In this document: positions 33,111 through 43,083 of the stretch, piece by piece
Position numbering within the stretch: the stretch's first letter is position 1
Layout: the number at the start of each line of letters is the position of its first letter
Origin: Blastochloris tepida
GTDB taxonomy: Bacteria; Pseudomonadota; Alphaproteobacteria; Rhizobiales; Xanthobacteraceae
Direction of reading: 5' to 3'
NCBI RefSeq assembly: GCF_003966715.1
Contig: NZ_AP018907.1
Coordinates: 2,530,001-2,594,000, forward strand
DNA length: 64,000 bases
Made by a program: the position numbers and the translations under genes
The notes under the pieces: model-generated
What the model was told of the DNA's origin: nothing
The model's database searches: none
The model's input: only the letters and a program-made list of their open reading frames with translations

Positions 33111-34607
33111 TCACTCGAACAGCGAGCCCTGGTCCGGGCCGCCGCGGCGGCGGGCCGGGCGCGGCGCCACACCGCCCGCCACCACCGGGGTGCGGCCGTC
33201 GGCGAACTGGATTTCCAGCCGGTCGCCGGGCTTGACCGCGGCGGCGGCGCGGACGGCGCGGCCCGAGGCATCGCGCACCAGGGCGAAGCCGCGCGCCAGC
33301 ACCGCGTGATAGGACAGCGCGTCGAGCAGCGCCGCCCGGCCCTCCAGCCGCTCGCGCCGGCCGGCCAGCGCCCGCGCGAAGGCGGGCGCGAGCCGCGCGC
33401 CGAGCGCCTCGGCGCGCTGGCGGTCATGGGCGATGCGCTCGCGGGCGGCGCGCATCTGCGTCACCCGGGCCAGGGCCAGCCGCTGCGCCAGCGCGTCGAT
33501 GCGGCTCGTCTCGCGATCCAGCCGCCAGGATAGCGCCTGCGGCACGAGCCGCCCGGCGACGCGCAGCAGCGCCGCCCGGTGCAGATGGGTGTTGGCGGTG
33601 AGCGCCCGCGGCAGGCGGGCTTCGGCCGCATCCAGCCGCTGGCGGGGGCCGGCCAGCAGCACATCGGCCCGCGGCAAAGCGCGGGCGGCGGCGCGCAGCA
33701 GGTCGCGCCGGCGCTGGACGAGGCGGACCAAAGCGCCGGTGAGCCGGCCGCCACGATCGGCGACCTGGGCCAGAAGCTCGGCCCGCACCGGCACCGCGAT
33801 CTCGGCCGCGCCGGTGGGGGTGGGCGCGCGCACGTCGGCGGCGTAGTCGATCAGGGTGGTGTCGGTCTCGTGGCCGACCGCGGCGATCAGCGGAATGTCG
33901 CTGCCGGCGGCGGCGCGCACCACGATCTCCTCGTTGAACGACCACAGATCCTCCAGCGAGCCGCCGCCGCGGGCGACGATCAGCAGGTCCGGCCGGGGGA
34001 TCGGCCCGCCCGGCGGCAAAGCGTTGAAGCCGGCAATCGCGGCGGCGACCTCGGCGGCCGAGGTCTCGCCCTGCACCCTGACCGGCCACACGATCACGCG
34101 GCGCGGAAAGCGGTCGGCGAGGCGGTGGAGAATGTCGCGGATCACTGCGCCGGTCGGCGAGGTGATGACGCCGATGACGGCCGGCAGGAACGGCAGAAGC
34201 TGCTTGCGGGCGGCATCGAACAGCCCCTCCTTGGCCAGCATGGCCTTGCGCTGCTCCAGCAGCGCCATCAGCGCGCCGGCCCCGGCCGGCTCGATCGACT
34301 CGATGACGATCTGGTACTTCGAGGAGCCGGGATAGGTGGTGAGCTTGCCGGTCGCCACCACCTCCAGCCCCTCCTCGGGCTTGAAGCGCAGCCGGCCGTA
34401 GGTGCCCTTCCACACCACCGCCTCGATGCGGGCGCCGGCATCCTTGAGCGCGAAATAGGCATGGCCGGACGCATGCACGCCGCGAAAGCCGGTGACCTCG
34501 CCGCGCACCCGCACGTAGGGGTAGGCATCCTCCACCGTGCGCTTGAGCGCGGCGGAAAGCTCGGTGACGGAGAATTCGGGCAGATTCGGGCGGGGCGCGT
34601 CGGTCAT
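33111..34607 (-). CDS. xseA: Exodeoxyribonuclease VII large subunit XseA
   Basis: A 498-aa large subunit of the single-strand exonuclease VII. An N-terminal OB-fold ([55 protein letters not shown]) is followed by the catalytic domain with [34 protein letters not shown] and [31 protein letters not shown], then a long Arg/Ala/Leu helical arm that binds XseB, and a C-terminal [16 protein letters not shown] segment. The end QGSLFE is typical. No xseB is in the window. The start at 34607 lacks a strong ribosome site, but the family N-terminus begins right there. Confidence 0.95.
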   Translation of the reverse strand: MTDAPRPNLPEFSVTELSAALKRTVEDAYPYVRVRGEVTGFRGVHASGHAYFALKDAGARIEAVVWKGTYGRLRFKPEEGLEVVATGKLTTYPGSSKYQIVIESIEPAGAGALMALLEQRKAMLAKEGLFDAARKQLLPFLPAVIGVITSPTGAVIRDILHRLADRFPRRVIVWPVRVQGETSAAEVAAAIAGFNALPPGGPIPRPDLLIVARGGGSLEDLWSFNEEIVVRAAAGSDIPLIAAVGHETDTTLIDYAADVRAPTPTGAAEIAVPVRAELLAQVADRGGRLTGALVRLVQRRRDLLRAAARALPRADVLLAGPRQRLDAAEARLPRALTANTHLHRAALLRVAGRLVPQALSWRLDRETSRIDALAQRLALARVTQMRAARERIAHDRQRAEALGARLAPAFARALAGRRERLEGRAALLDALSYHAVLARGFALVRDASGRAVRAAAAVKPGDRLEIQFADGRTPVVAGGVAPRPARRRGGPDQGSLFE

Positions 34608-34670
34608 GGGCGGAATTTAGCGTTGGGGATGGGGCGCGGGCCAGCCGGGGAACAGCTTCAACGGCTCGCC

Positions 34671-35186
34671 TCACCCAAACGCGGCAACCACCGTCTCGAT
34701 TGGCAGAAACAGGATTCGGCTGTCGGCGGGATATTCGAGGAACTCGGCGCAGGCGAGGTAAAAGCGTTTCGCCCGCTCGTCCTTGGCATGGATCAGCACC
34801 GCACCAATGCCGATGCTCTGCGAGGCCACGGCGATGCGGCGCAGCGCATCCATCAACAGGTCGGCACCGATCCGTCGGCCGGCGAAGGTGCGATCAACCG
34901 CCAGCCGCCCGATGACCGAGACCGGAATGGTGTCAGGCGCGTTGCGCCGCATCTTGCTTGGCGCCGCCGCCCGCTCCACCGCCCCGGCGGAGATGCAGTA
35001 ATATCCGACGACGCGCTGGCCATCGCAGACCACGTAGGTGCGAGAAAACCGGCTTTCGTTCTTCAGGGCGCGGTTCTTCAGCCAATCATTCAGCGCCGGC
35101 TCGCCGCAGTCGAAGTCGGCGAGCCCGTGGTCCGTAGTCAGGGGAACTGGCGCCGAGAGCTTCATGGGCTGCGGGTCGGAGGTCAT
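34671..35186 (-). CDS. GNAT-family acetyltransferase toxin (TacT-like)
   Basis: A 171-aa acetyltransferase of the TacT/AtaT toxin group, which acetylates the amino group of charged tRNAs and stops translation. Hallmarks: LSAPVPLTTDHGLADFDCGEPALNDWLKNRALKNE at the N-terminus, YVVCDGQRVVGYYCISAG, and the acetyl-CoA site VIGRLAVDRTFAGRRIGADLLMDALRR, with the active-site Tyr in KRFYLACAEFLEYP. The start overlaps the antitoxin stop (ATGA at 35183-35186); MKLSAP at 35165 is an alternative. The toxin following the antitoxin gene is the usual order. Confidence 0.88.
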   Translation of the reverse strand: MTSDPQPMKLSAPVPLTTDHGLADFDCGEPALNDWLKNRALKNESRFSRTYVVCDGQRVVGYYCISAGAVERAAAPSKMRRNAPDTIPVSVIGRLAVDRTFAGRRIGADLLMDALRRIAVASQSIGIGAVLIHAKDERAKRFYLACAEFLEYPADSRILFLPIETVVAAFG

Positions 35187-35521
35187 GCATCCCAGGATGG
35201 TACACGACGCAGCAGAGCGCGCAGTTTCGGCCCCGGTGCCGGGGGATTGTCGAGCGCCGCGACGAAGGCGTCGTAGCGCTGCGGATCGAGCACAAACAGC
35301 CGCTGATCCAGCAGCACGTCGACCGCAGCCTTACGGGCACTGTCGATCATGAACTCGGTCCGCGTCTTGCCCAGCGCGGCAGCGGCGTCATCGATGAGCT
35401 GGCGGGTCTGAGCCTCGATGCGCAGATTGATGGTGCCCTTGGCATCCGCGCCGGCCGGACGCTCAGCGATGGCGACGGCCGAATCCGGCGTAACGGTAGA
35501 GATCGTGCGGCGTTTGATCAT
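35183..35521 (-). CDS. DUF1778 antitoxin (TacA-like)
   Basis: A 112-aa antitoxin with an N-terminal ribbon-helix-helix DNA-binding part and a C-terminal toxin-neutralising arm. The core KGTINLRIEAQTRQLIDDAAAALGKTRTEFMIDSARKAA is the DUF1778 signature, and the LFVLDPQRYDAFVAALDNPPAPGPKLRALLRR tail is the toxin-binding part. The first 28 residues (MIKRRTISTVTPDSAVAIAE) are longer than usual. The start at 35521 is favoured over 35575. It overlaps the toxin gene by four bases and probably autoregulates the pair by binding its own promoter. Confidence 0.85.
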   Translation of the reverse strand: MIKRRTISTVTPDSAVAIAERPAGADAKGTINLRIEAQTRQLIDDAAAALGKTRTEFMIDSARKAAVDVLLDQRLFVLDPQRYDAFVAALDNPPAPGPKLRALLRRVPSWDA

Positions 35522-35571
35522 ACAACTATTATCAGTCGCCGTATCCACACCGTCAATACGCCCGCCAAGCG

Positions 35572-35793
35572 TCACCCCTCCCCACCCTCCTCCTGCGGCG
35601 TCTCGTCGTCCTCGACCACCGGCACGGCATAGGCGCCGGAGAGCCAGCGGTTGAGGTCGATGTCGGCGCAGCGCTTGGAGCAGAACGGCCGCCAGCGCAC
35701 CTCCGCCGGCTTGCCGCAGATCGGGCAGCGTCTCGGCGCATCAGCCTCGGGCGTTGCGGGTTTCGGCGGGTCGGGCTTGGCGGGGTCGGTCAT
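35572..35793 (-). CDS. yacG: DNA gyrase inhibitor / zinc-ribbon protein YacG
   Basis: A 73-aa protein with the YacG zinc-ribbon: CPICGKPAEVRWRPFCSKRCADIDLNRWL (Cys pairs CxxC and CxxxC), followed by an acidic tail EDDETPQEEGGEG. In E. coli YacG binds GyrB and inhibits gyrase. In related genomes it directly follows maf. Here an IS481 element has inserted 17 bases upstream of the ATG, separating it from maf and probably from its native promoter. The gene itself is intact. Confidence 0.92.
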   Translation of the reverse strand: MTDPAKPDPPKPATPEADAPRRCPICGKPAEVRWRPFCSKRCADIDLNRWLSGAYAVPVVEDDETPQEEGGEG

Positions 35794-35805
35794 CGTCGTC
35801 GGCCG

Positions 35806-36762
35806 CTAGATGTGGAGCCTCAACAGGTTGTCCTCGGTCAGACCGAGGCGGCTGATGGGTGTCTTGGCTTGCAAGCTACCATGGGGCCTGTGCCAATTGT
35901 AGCGATGCAGCCAGATCGGCAGCTCTGCGGCGCGCTGATCGGAGTGCAGATAAGCTTTGGCGTAGGCCCATTCGCGCAAGCTCGTTTGGACGAAGCGCTC
36001 GGCCTTGCCGTTGGTCTTGGGCGTATACGGCTTGGTGCGCAGGTGCTTGATCTCGAGTAGGCGCAGCGCCCTGGCATAGCGGAAGGAGCGGAAGCTGGCG
36101 CCGTTGTCGGTCATCACGCGCTGAACCTTGACGCCATGGGCCCTGAAGAAGCGCAGTGCATTGAACAGAAAGCGCAGACAGGACGGGCGCTTTTCGTCGG
36201 GCAGGATTTCCGAGTAGGCGACCCGCGAATGATCGTCGATGGCGAGATGCAGGCACTCCCAGCCGACCCCGCGGCTGTTGCTTTGCCCGCTGCGATCGCC
36301 GGTGATGCGGTGGCCCACCGTGTTGAACCGGCCGAGCTTTTTGATGTCGATGTGAATGATCTCGCCGGGATGCTGGCGTTCGTAGCGCCGGACCGGTTCG
36401 GCCGGCTCCAGGGCGCTGAGCTTGTTCAAGCCGCGCCGCCGCAGGATACGGCTGACGGTGGCCGGCGAGAGGCCGAGCTCGGCCGCGATCTGCTTGCCGG
36501 TGCAGCGCTGGCGGCGCAACGCCTCGACCGCAGCGCACGTGGCGGGCGCTGTTTGGCCTGGCGATGAAAGCGGCCTGGAGGAGCGGTCGCGCAAACCATC
36601 GACACCCTCGGCGCGGAAGCGCCCGACCCATTTGGCGACCGTCTTCGGCGTGGTGTTGTAGCGACGCGCGGCCTCGGCATTGGTCAGTCCGCCATCCACC
36701 ACGGCGCCCACCATCACCTCTCGACCTTTCGGGGTCAGGCGAGCATTCTTGTGAGTGTCCAT
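35806..36762 (-). CDS. IS481-family transposase
   Basis: A 318-aa DDE transposase, full length. The N-terminal helix-turn-helix pair is seen in LTPKGREVMVGAVVDGGLTNAEAARRYNTTPKTVAKWVGRFR and ELGLSPATVSRILRR. The catalytic core has HIDIKKLGRF (first Asp), VMTDNGASFRSF (second Asp) and TKPYTPKTNGKAERFVQ (Glu), with the final YNWHRPHGSLQAKTPISRL typical of IS481. The TAG stop (35806-35808) lies outside the inverted repeat, within the duplicated target GCTAGA, so the last Ile codon and the stop depend on the insertion site. The gene looks active. Confidence 0.93.
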   Translation of the reverse strand: MDTHKNARLTPKGREVMVGAVVDGGLTNAEAARRYNTTPKTVAKWVGRFRAEGVDGLRDRSSRPLSSPGQTAPATCAAVEALRRQRCTGKQIAAELGLSPATVSRILRRRGLNKLSALEPAEPVRRYERQHPGEIIHIDIKKLGRFNTVGHRITGDRSGQSNSRGVGWECLHLAIDDHSRVAYSEILPDEKRPSCLRFLFNALRFFRAHGVKVQRVMTDNGASFRSFRYARALRLLEIKHLRTKPYTPKTNGKAERFVQTSLREWAYAKAYLHSDQRAAELPIWLHRYNWHRPHGSLQAKTPISRLGLTEDNLLRLHI

Positions 36763-36844
36763 TCGGTCCTCCGCGAATCACTGACGTCTGGCGACATCAG
36801 CGTTCCCGGCCAGGGCCGAATGGACAACCTCCTGAAAGCCCACA
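35811..36844 (-). mobile_element. Complete IS481-family insertion sequence
   Basis: A 1034-bp element. Imperfect terminal inverted repeats of 23 bp start TGTGGAGCCTCAACAGG on the left and, in complement, TGTGGGCTTTCAGGAGG on the right (17 of 23 match). It is flanked by a 6-bp target duplication GCTAGA (35805-35810 and 36845-36850). It inserted at the edge of a family-B repeat between yacG and maf. One transposase gene, intact. The precise duplication points to a recent event. Confidence 0.92.
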
Positions 36845-36847
36845 GCT

Positions 36848-36950
36848 AGAGCATTCTCCGCAAAACTGGGAACCGGTTTTGCGAAAAGAGAATGCGACAA
36901 CTCAATAGCTTGGAGCGTCCGCTTGGCTCAACGAGATCGGCGGATGCTCT
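36848..36950. repeat. Family-B dispersed repeat used as IS target
   Basis: The element starts AGAGCATTCTCCGCAAAAC and ends GGCGGATGCTCT. Its left end overlaps the IS target duplication and its right end overlaps the maf stop codon (36949-36951). Before the IS arrived it joined maf to yacG. Confidence 0.85.
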
Positions 36951-37584
36951 AAAGCCGCGTGGTCCAGCCGGCATGGACCGGATAGCCCTCGCCGGCCAGC
37001 AGGCCCAGCGTCTCATAGAGCGGCAGGCCGACCACGGCGGTGTAGGAGCCCACCAGCTTGACCACGAAGGTGCCGGCCAGCCCCTGCACGGCGTAGCCGC
37101 CGGCCTTGCCGCGCCATTCGCCCGAGCCGAGATAGGCCTCGACATCCTCGCGCGACAGCCGCTTGAAGCGCAGCCGCGTCTCGGCCAGCCGGGTGCGCAC
37201 GTGCCCCGAGGCGCCGGCCAGCGCCACCCCGGTATAGACGCGGTGCGAGCGGCCCGACAGCAGCTTGAGGCAGGCGGCGGCCTCGTCGACCAGCTCCGGC
37301 TTGGGCAGGATGCGGCGGCCCACCGCCACCACGGTGTCGGCGGCCAGCACCAGCCCGCCGCGATGCTCGGGATCGCGGGCCAGGATTTCGAGGGCCCTGG
37401 CGGCCTTCTCCGCCGCAAGGCGGGTGGCCAGCGTGCGCGGCAGCTCGCCGCGCTTGGGCGTCTCGTCGATCTCGGCGGGCATCAGCCGGTCGGGCACGAT
37501 GCCGGCCTGATCGAGCAGCGCCAGACGGCGCGGGGAGCCCGAGGCGAGGATCAGGTTCGGGCGGCCGGGTGTGGGCGCACTCAT
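36949..37584 (-). CDS. maf: Maf family nucleoside triphosphate pyrophosphatase
   Basis: A 211-aa Maf/HAM1-fold pyrophosphatase that hydrolyses dTTP/UTP or modified nucleotides to the monophosphate. Diagnostic segments: [19 protein letters not shown] at the N-terminus (SxSPRR), [17 protein letters not shown] (the ADT motif) and [13 protein letters not shown], plus [17 protein letters not shown] in the C-terminal half. The start at 37584 is the ATG that gives this N-terminus; upstream in-frame sequence is low complexity. It lies upstream of yacG but is now separated from it by the IS481 element. Confidence 0.92.
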   Translation of the reverse strand: MSAPTPGRPNLILASGSPRRLALLDQAGIVPDRLMPAEIDETPKRGELPRTLATRLAAEKAARALEILARDPEHRGGLVLAADTVVAVGRRILPKPELVDEAAACLKLLSGRSHRVYTGVALAGASGHVRTRLAETRLRFKRLSREDVEAYLGSGEWRGKAGGYAVQGLAGTFVVKLVGSYTAVVGLPLYETLGLLAGEGYPVHAGWTTRL

Positions 37585-37783
37585 TGCGGGTTCCGGACCC
37601 CGCGCCGGGCGCGGGCAAAGGCTGCTTGAGGTGAAGTTTCTACGCTCCGGGCGTCCCCTCCCGCGCCGGAGCGGGTGAGACGGCGGCGAGTCGGCCGACG
37701 GCCCCGGCAGGACTTCGCCCACAGCGGCGGGAAATTCAAGCGGTTCTTCGACGGGCGTCGCGGCCGGACGGCCTCCAGCCGCC

Positions 37784-38065
37784 TCAAGCGCGCTGGGCCG
37801 CGGCGGCGGGCGCAGCCTGATCGATGAACTCGACGCCGACCTCGGTCTCGGTGCGCCAGGCCACCTGGCAGCGCTGGATGGAGCCATCGCGCTGATGCAG
37901 CAAATGAAACACCGAGGGCACGCCGACCGTGGAGGGCACGCGCAGGCGGGCGCCGCGGGACGTGAGATCGCGGACCACGCAATCGATGGTGATGGACATG
38001 TTGCCGAACGCGATGCGCGCGCCGCGCAGCGTGCGTTCCCTGCGTTGCAGCCGACGTTCCGTCAT
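37784..38065 (-). CDS. PilZ domain protein
   Basis: A 93-aa single-domain PilZ protein, a cyclic-di-GMP receptor. The N-terminal Arg cluster ([18 protein letters not shown]) supplies the RxxxR half of the ligand site, and [14 protein letters not shown] supplies the DxSxxG half. The rest is the short beta-barrel ([31 protein letters not shown]). It occupies the place where infA usually lies in the conserved rhizobial gene order between the phosphatase and maf. Target process unknown. Confidence 0.88.
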   Translation of the reverse strand: MTERRLQRRERTLRGARIAFGNMSITIDCVVRDLTSRGARLRVPSTVGVPSVFHLLHQRDGSIQRCQVAWRTETEVGVEFIDQAAPAAAAQRA

Positions 38066-38140
38066 TGTCTCCTCCGCCGGTCGCGGACCGATGATCTATC
38101 CGACTGGAGTCGAGGATGATCGATCGGATTTGACGAAAGG

Positions 38141-38632
38141 TTATGACGATTGTCGAAACTCGGGAATATTCCGGAAATCTGGCTGTTGACCAACAAATCT
38201 TGCACGGATTCGGTGTAACAACAGGTCGCGCACCTCACGGTAGGCGGCAAGGCACTGTTCACGGCTGCCCGCCTGCTGGTCCGGCTCGGGCGTCGGCCAG
38301 TATTCGATCTCGACCGACAGCGTGCGGGTCATCTCGATGGCGCGGTGGTGGGCCTCCGGCGACAGCGTGATCACCAGATCGAAGTTCAGCCCTTCCAGCT
38401 CCTCCAGCTCGTCGAAGGTCTTGGGCTTGTGCCTGGAGGTGTCGATGCCGATCTCGGCCATCACCACGTCGACGAACGGATCGTGCGTGCCCTTCAGGAT
38501 GCCGGCCGAGGTCACGTACATCAGGCGGCGGAAGACGTGGCGCAGAATCCCCTCCGCCATCGGCGAGCGGATGGAATTCATGCGGCAGGCGAACAGTACC
38601 GACTGCGGCAGCTTGCCCCCGGCCCCCGGCAC
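38141..38632 (-). CDS. Low molecular weight protein-tyrosine-phosphatase family protein
   Basis: A 163-aa protein of the LMW phosphatase/ArsC-thioredoxin type fold. The P-loop CRMNSIRS (C16 to R22-S23) follows LPQSVLFA near the N-terminus, and the general-acid loop is probably YWPTPEPDQQ. It may dephosphorylate Tyr residues or act on another phosphoester. In rhizobiales this gene is regularly linked to hisD and UPF0262, as here, with a 4-base gap. The C-terminal QQPDFRNIPEFRQSS tail is divergent. Confidence 0.85.
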   Translation of the reverse strand: MPGAGGKLPQSVLFACRMNSIRSPMAEGILRHVFRRLMYVTSAGILKGTHDPFVDVVMAEIGIDTSRHKPKTFDELEELEGLNFDLVITLSPEAHHRAIEMTRTLSVEIEYWPTPEPDQQAGSREQCLAAYREVRDLLLHRIRARFVGQQPDFRNIPEFRQSS

Positions 38633-38636
38633 GGCC

Positions 38637-39121
38637 TCATCCTTTCCAGTGCAGGGCGCAGATCAGCGTAAACAGGCGCCGCGCCGTGTCGAAATCGATC
38701 GCGACCTTGTCCTTCAGGCGCTCGGCCAGCAGCTCGGAGCCCTCGTTGTGCAGCGCCCGGCGGCCCATGTCGACCGCCTCGATGTGGCTCGGCGTCTGGG
38801 TGCGGATGGCCGTGTAATAGCTGTCGCAGATGAGGAAATAGTCCTTCACCACCCGCCGGAACGGCGTCAGCGACAGCAGGTGCGCCACCACCGGCTGGCC
38901 GTCGGCGCGGCGGATGTCGAACACCAGCCGGTTGTCCTGGATCGACAGATGCAGCGCGTAGGGGCCGCCGGAATGGCCGACCGGCGCGAACACATTGTCC
39001 TCGAGCAGGTCGTAGATCGCGGTCGCCCGCTCGTGCTCGACGTCCGGGCTGGGGCGGCCGATCGAGTCCTCGTCCAGCGTGACTGCGATCAGCCGCCGGC
39101 TGGGATCGCGGGCAGGCCGGG

Positions 39122-39125
<4 letters not shown>
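38637..39125 (-). CDS. UPF0262 family protein
   Basis: A 162-aa conserved alphaproteobacterial protein of unknown function (UPF0262). It matches the family throughout: [37 protein letters not shown], the central [15 protein letters not shown], and [44 protein letters not shown]. Soluble, with no catalytic motif visible. Its start overlaps the hisD stop (ATGA), so the genes are translationally coupled. Confidence 0.92.
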
Positions 39126-40423
<1,298 letters not shown>

Positions 40424-40552
40424 GTCGTCCACTTTCTAGAACGCGGGAACTGGATTCCAAGGACCTTTCGCGTCCCGAGGCCCTTCAAACTGTGCGAGGT
40501 CTTCGACGTCGCGAGCCGGCGGGGTCCCGCCGGCCTCATGCGGTTTCCGGCC

Positions 40553-40993
40553 TCAGGCGTCTTCCTCGTGGGCCGGCGTCCGCTTGGCCGCCCAGACGGG
40601 GCCGAGATCGGACAGCGCCACCTCGATGCATTCGACATCGAGCCGCACCGCGGCACCGGCGGAGAACACCAGGGTGATGGTGCCGGCGGGCGGCTCGGCC
40701 GGCGCGAAGGTGATGGCGAGCAGGTTGAGCACCCGCCCGCTGTCGGCCGGCGAGAAGCCGTGGGTGGCGGCCCGCAGCACGCGGTGGACCTGCAGGCCGG
40801 CGCGGCGGCGGCGGGCCTCGGGCCGCAGGCCCTGGGCGGCCAGCCAGTCGAAGCGGTTGACCACCATGGCGAAATGCCGCTCGCGCGGCAGGTAGGCCAT
40901 GTCGCCCACGGTGACGACGGCATCCTGCAGATGGGCCGAGATCGTCTCGAGATCGTCGGCGTCGAGGGCGGCGAGCTTCAGAAGGTCAACCAT
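40553..40993 (-). CDS. DUF2948 family protein
   Basis: A 146-aa conserved alphaproteobacterial protein (DUF2948), function unknown. It has the family start MVDLLKLAALDADDLETISAHLQDAVVTVGDMAYLP, followed by HFAMVVNRFDW and LNLLAITFAPAEPPAGTITLVFSAGAAVRLDVECIEVALSDLGPVW. The start at 40993 is taken from this conserved N-terminus, because upstream frame sequence belongs to the repeat zone. It lies in the usual murA-DUF2948-hisD order and may share a transcript with hisD across a 129-base gap. Confidence 0.9.
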   Translation of the reverse strand: MVDLLKLAALDADDLETISAHLQDAVVTVGDMAYLPRERHFAMVVNRFDWLAAQGLRPEARRRRAGLQVHRVLRAATHGFSPADSGRVLNLLAITFAPAEPPAGTITLVFSAGAAVRLDVECIEVALSDLGPVWAAKRTPAHEEDA

Positions 40994-41120
40994 GGGAGCA
41001 GCCCGGTGTCGAATGCGCTGTCCTAACCCACAATCGCCAAAGGGAAAACCCGGCCTGTCGCGAAAGGGCGCATCGCCGGCCGCCGTCCCGGGCGGCTTGC
41101 GGGTGAGCGACTCCCTTCTT

Positions 41121-41631
41121 CCCTCTCCCCTTGCGGGAGAGGGTGGCGAGACCGAGCAAAGCGAGGTCGAGCCGGGTGAGGGGTGCATTCGGGTGGATGC
41201 AGGACGATTCACCCCTCACCCGCCTCGCGATCTGACGATCGCTCGGCACCCTCTCCCGCAAGGGGCTACGGTATTCATGGATCTGATTCTGTGTTGATCT
41301 ATCAATGGCTTAATGGACAGGCTGCGGATGTCTCATCGAGAACGCGGTGGATCGGCAGTTACCGGGGGCCGCAGGATTGAACTCGTCATGCCCGCGCTTG
41401 CAGCCAAGCTTGCGCAGGCTGCATGAATTTGCCTGCGCGGGCATCCACGTCTTGAAAACCTATTTGAAAACAAAGACGTGGATGGCCGGGACAAGCCCGG
41501 CCATGACGACGGCGGGCTTGTGCCAGACGCCGCAGGCGCAAATCACGCCGAAAGAGATCGCGTTTCGGCTCGATCTCTCTCGGCCCAGGCGATTCAGATC
41601 CGTGAATGCCGTAGCCCGCAAGGGGAGAGGG
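41121..41631. repeat. Family-A repeat interrupted by a MITE
   Basis: The left part (41121-41264) runs from CCCTCTCCCCTTGCGGGAG to CTCTCCCGCAAGGG, and the right part (41616-41631) completes it with CCGCAAGGGGAGAGGG. Removing the 351-bp insert and one copy of the 9-bp duplication restores a normal family-A palindrome, which identifies the insertion precisely. Confidence 0.85.
41265..41615. mobile_element. MITE copy 1 (351 bp, non-autonomous)
   Basis: The termini are GCTACGGTATTCATGG and, in complement, GCTACGGCATTCACGG, continuing as inverted repeats for about 25 bp with three mismatches. A 9-bp target duplication CCGCAAGGG flanks it (41256-41264, 41616-41624). Inside are two hairpins, ATCCACGTCTT with AAGACGTGGAT and GGCCGGGACAAGCCCGGCC. 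There is no transposase gene. A near-identical copy lies at 43084. Confidence 0.88.
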
Positions 41632-41653
41632 AAGAAAGGGAGCGCGCCGCCCG

Positions 41654-42943
41654 TCACCCGCTGATGCGATCGATGTCGGCGCCGCAGCGCGACAGCTTCT
41701 GCTCCAGCCGCTCGAAGCCGCGATCGAGGTGATAGACGCGGTGGACGAGGGTCTCGCCCTCGGCGGCGAGCCCGGCGATGACCAGCGACACCGAGGCGCG
41801 CAGATCGGTGGCCATCACCGGCGCGCCCTTGAGCTTGGCGACGCCCTCGATGGTGGCGCGCTCGCCGTCGAGCTGGATGCGGGCGCCGAACCGCGCCAGC
41901 TCCTGCACGTGCATGAAGCGGTTCTCGAAAATCGTCTCGGTGATCACCGAGGTGCCGTCGGCGCGGGTCATCAGCGCCATCAGCTGGGCCTGCAAATCGG
42001 TGGGGAAGCCCGGGAACGGCTGGGTGGTGACCTCCACCGGCAGGATGCCGGCGCCGTTGCGGCGCACCCGCACGCCGTCATTGGCCGGGATGATCTCGGC
42101 GCCGGCCTGCCCCAGCACCTCGAACGCCGCCTGCAGCAGCTCGGCGCGGGCGCCCTCCAGCAGCACGTCGCCGCCGGTCATCGCCACCGCCATGGCATAG
42201 GTGCCGGTCTCGATGCGGTCCGGCAGCACGGCGTGGCGGGCGCCGGTGAGCCGCGGCACGCCGCGGATGGTGAGGGTCGAGGTGCCGACGCCCTCGATGT
42301 GCGCGCCCATCTTGATCAGGCACTGGGCGACGTCGCCGATCTCCGGCTCGCGCGCGGCGTTCCGGATCACCGTCTCGCCCTGGGCGAGGACGGCGGCCAT
42401 CAGCGCGGTGTGGGTGGCGCCGACCGAGACCTTGGGGAACTCGATCTCGGCGCCCCTGAGCCCGCCCTTGGTCGAGGCCACGACATAGCCCGACTCGATG
42501 TCGATCTTGGCGCCCAGCCGCTCCAGCGCGTAGATGTAGAGGTCGACCGGCCGCGTGCCGATGGCGCAGCCGCCCGGCAGCGACACCCGCGCCTCGCCCA
42601 TGCGGCCGAGCAGCGGCCCGATCACCCAGAACGAGGCGCGCATGCGCGACACCAGATCGTAGGGCGCGGTGGTGTCGACGATGGCGCGGGCCGAAAGCTG
42701 CAGCGTCTGAGGCGATTCCTCGCTGCCGCCGGCCCGCCGGCCGGGCACCATGACATCGACGCCGAGATTGCCGAGGATGCGCTGCAGCAGCGCAACGTCG
42801 GCGAGCCGCGGCACATTGTCGAGGATCAGGATGTCGTCGGTGAGCAGGCTCGCGATCATCAGCGGCAAAGCGGCGTTCTTGGCCCCGGAAATCGGGATGG
42901 TGCCGTTGAGCGGGTGTCCGCCCCTGATGCGAATCCGGTCCAA
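41654..42943 (-). CDS. murA: UDP-N-acetylglucosamine 1-carboxyvinyltransferase MurA
   Basis: A 429-aa enzyme transferring enolpyruvate from PEP to UDP-GlcNAc, the first committed step of peptidoglycan synthesis. Key residues: K22 in [11 protein letters not shown]126 in [11 protein letters not shown] (the fosfomycin-sensitive Cys), and R/D residues in [20 protein letters not shown]. Full length. It is read leftward toward DUF2948 and hisD, with a MITE copy on each side, so the essential gene sits between direct repeats of about 350 bp. The start at 42943 is the family N-terminus MDRIRIRGG. Confidence 0.95.
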   Translation of the reverse strand: MDRIRIRGGHPLNGTIPISGAKNAALPLMIASLLTDDILILDNVPRLADVALLQRILGNLGVDVMVPGRRAGGSEESPQTLQLSARAIVDTTAPYDLVSRMRASFWVIGPLLGRMGEARVSLPGGCAIGTRPVDLYIYALERLGAKIDIESGYVVASTKGGLRGAEIEFPKVSVGATHTALMAAVLAQGETVIRNAAREPEIGDVAQCLIKMGAHIEGVGTSTLTIRGVPRLTGARHAVLPDRIETGTYAMAVAMTGGDVLLEGARAELLQAAFEVLGQAGAEIIPANDGVRVRRNGAGILPVEVTTQPFPGFPTDLQAQLMALMTRADGTSVITETIFENRFMHVQELARFGARIQLDGERATIEGVAKLKGAPVMATDLRASVSLVIAGLAAEGETLVHRVYHLDRGFERLEQKLSRCGADIDRISG

Positions 42944-43083
42944 ATCAGTCTCCGATGCGCGCCGAGAGGTAATAAATTGCCAACATGGCCAGCTGCCCCC
43001 GTCTAGCGCGCCGGCCCGGGCGAAACAATGGCAAAGCCAGCGGCCGCGTGGGCCGGGGGCGCCCTTACCCTCTCCCCGGCCGG

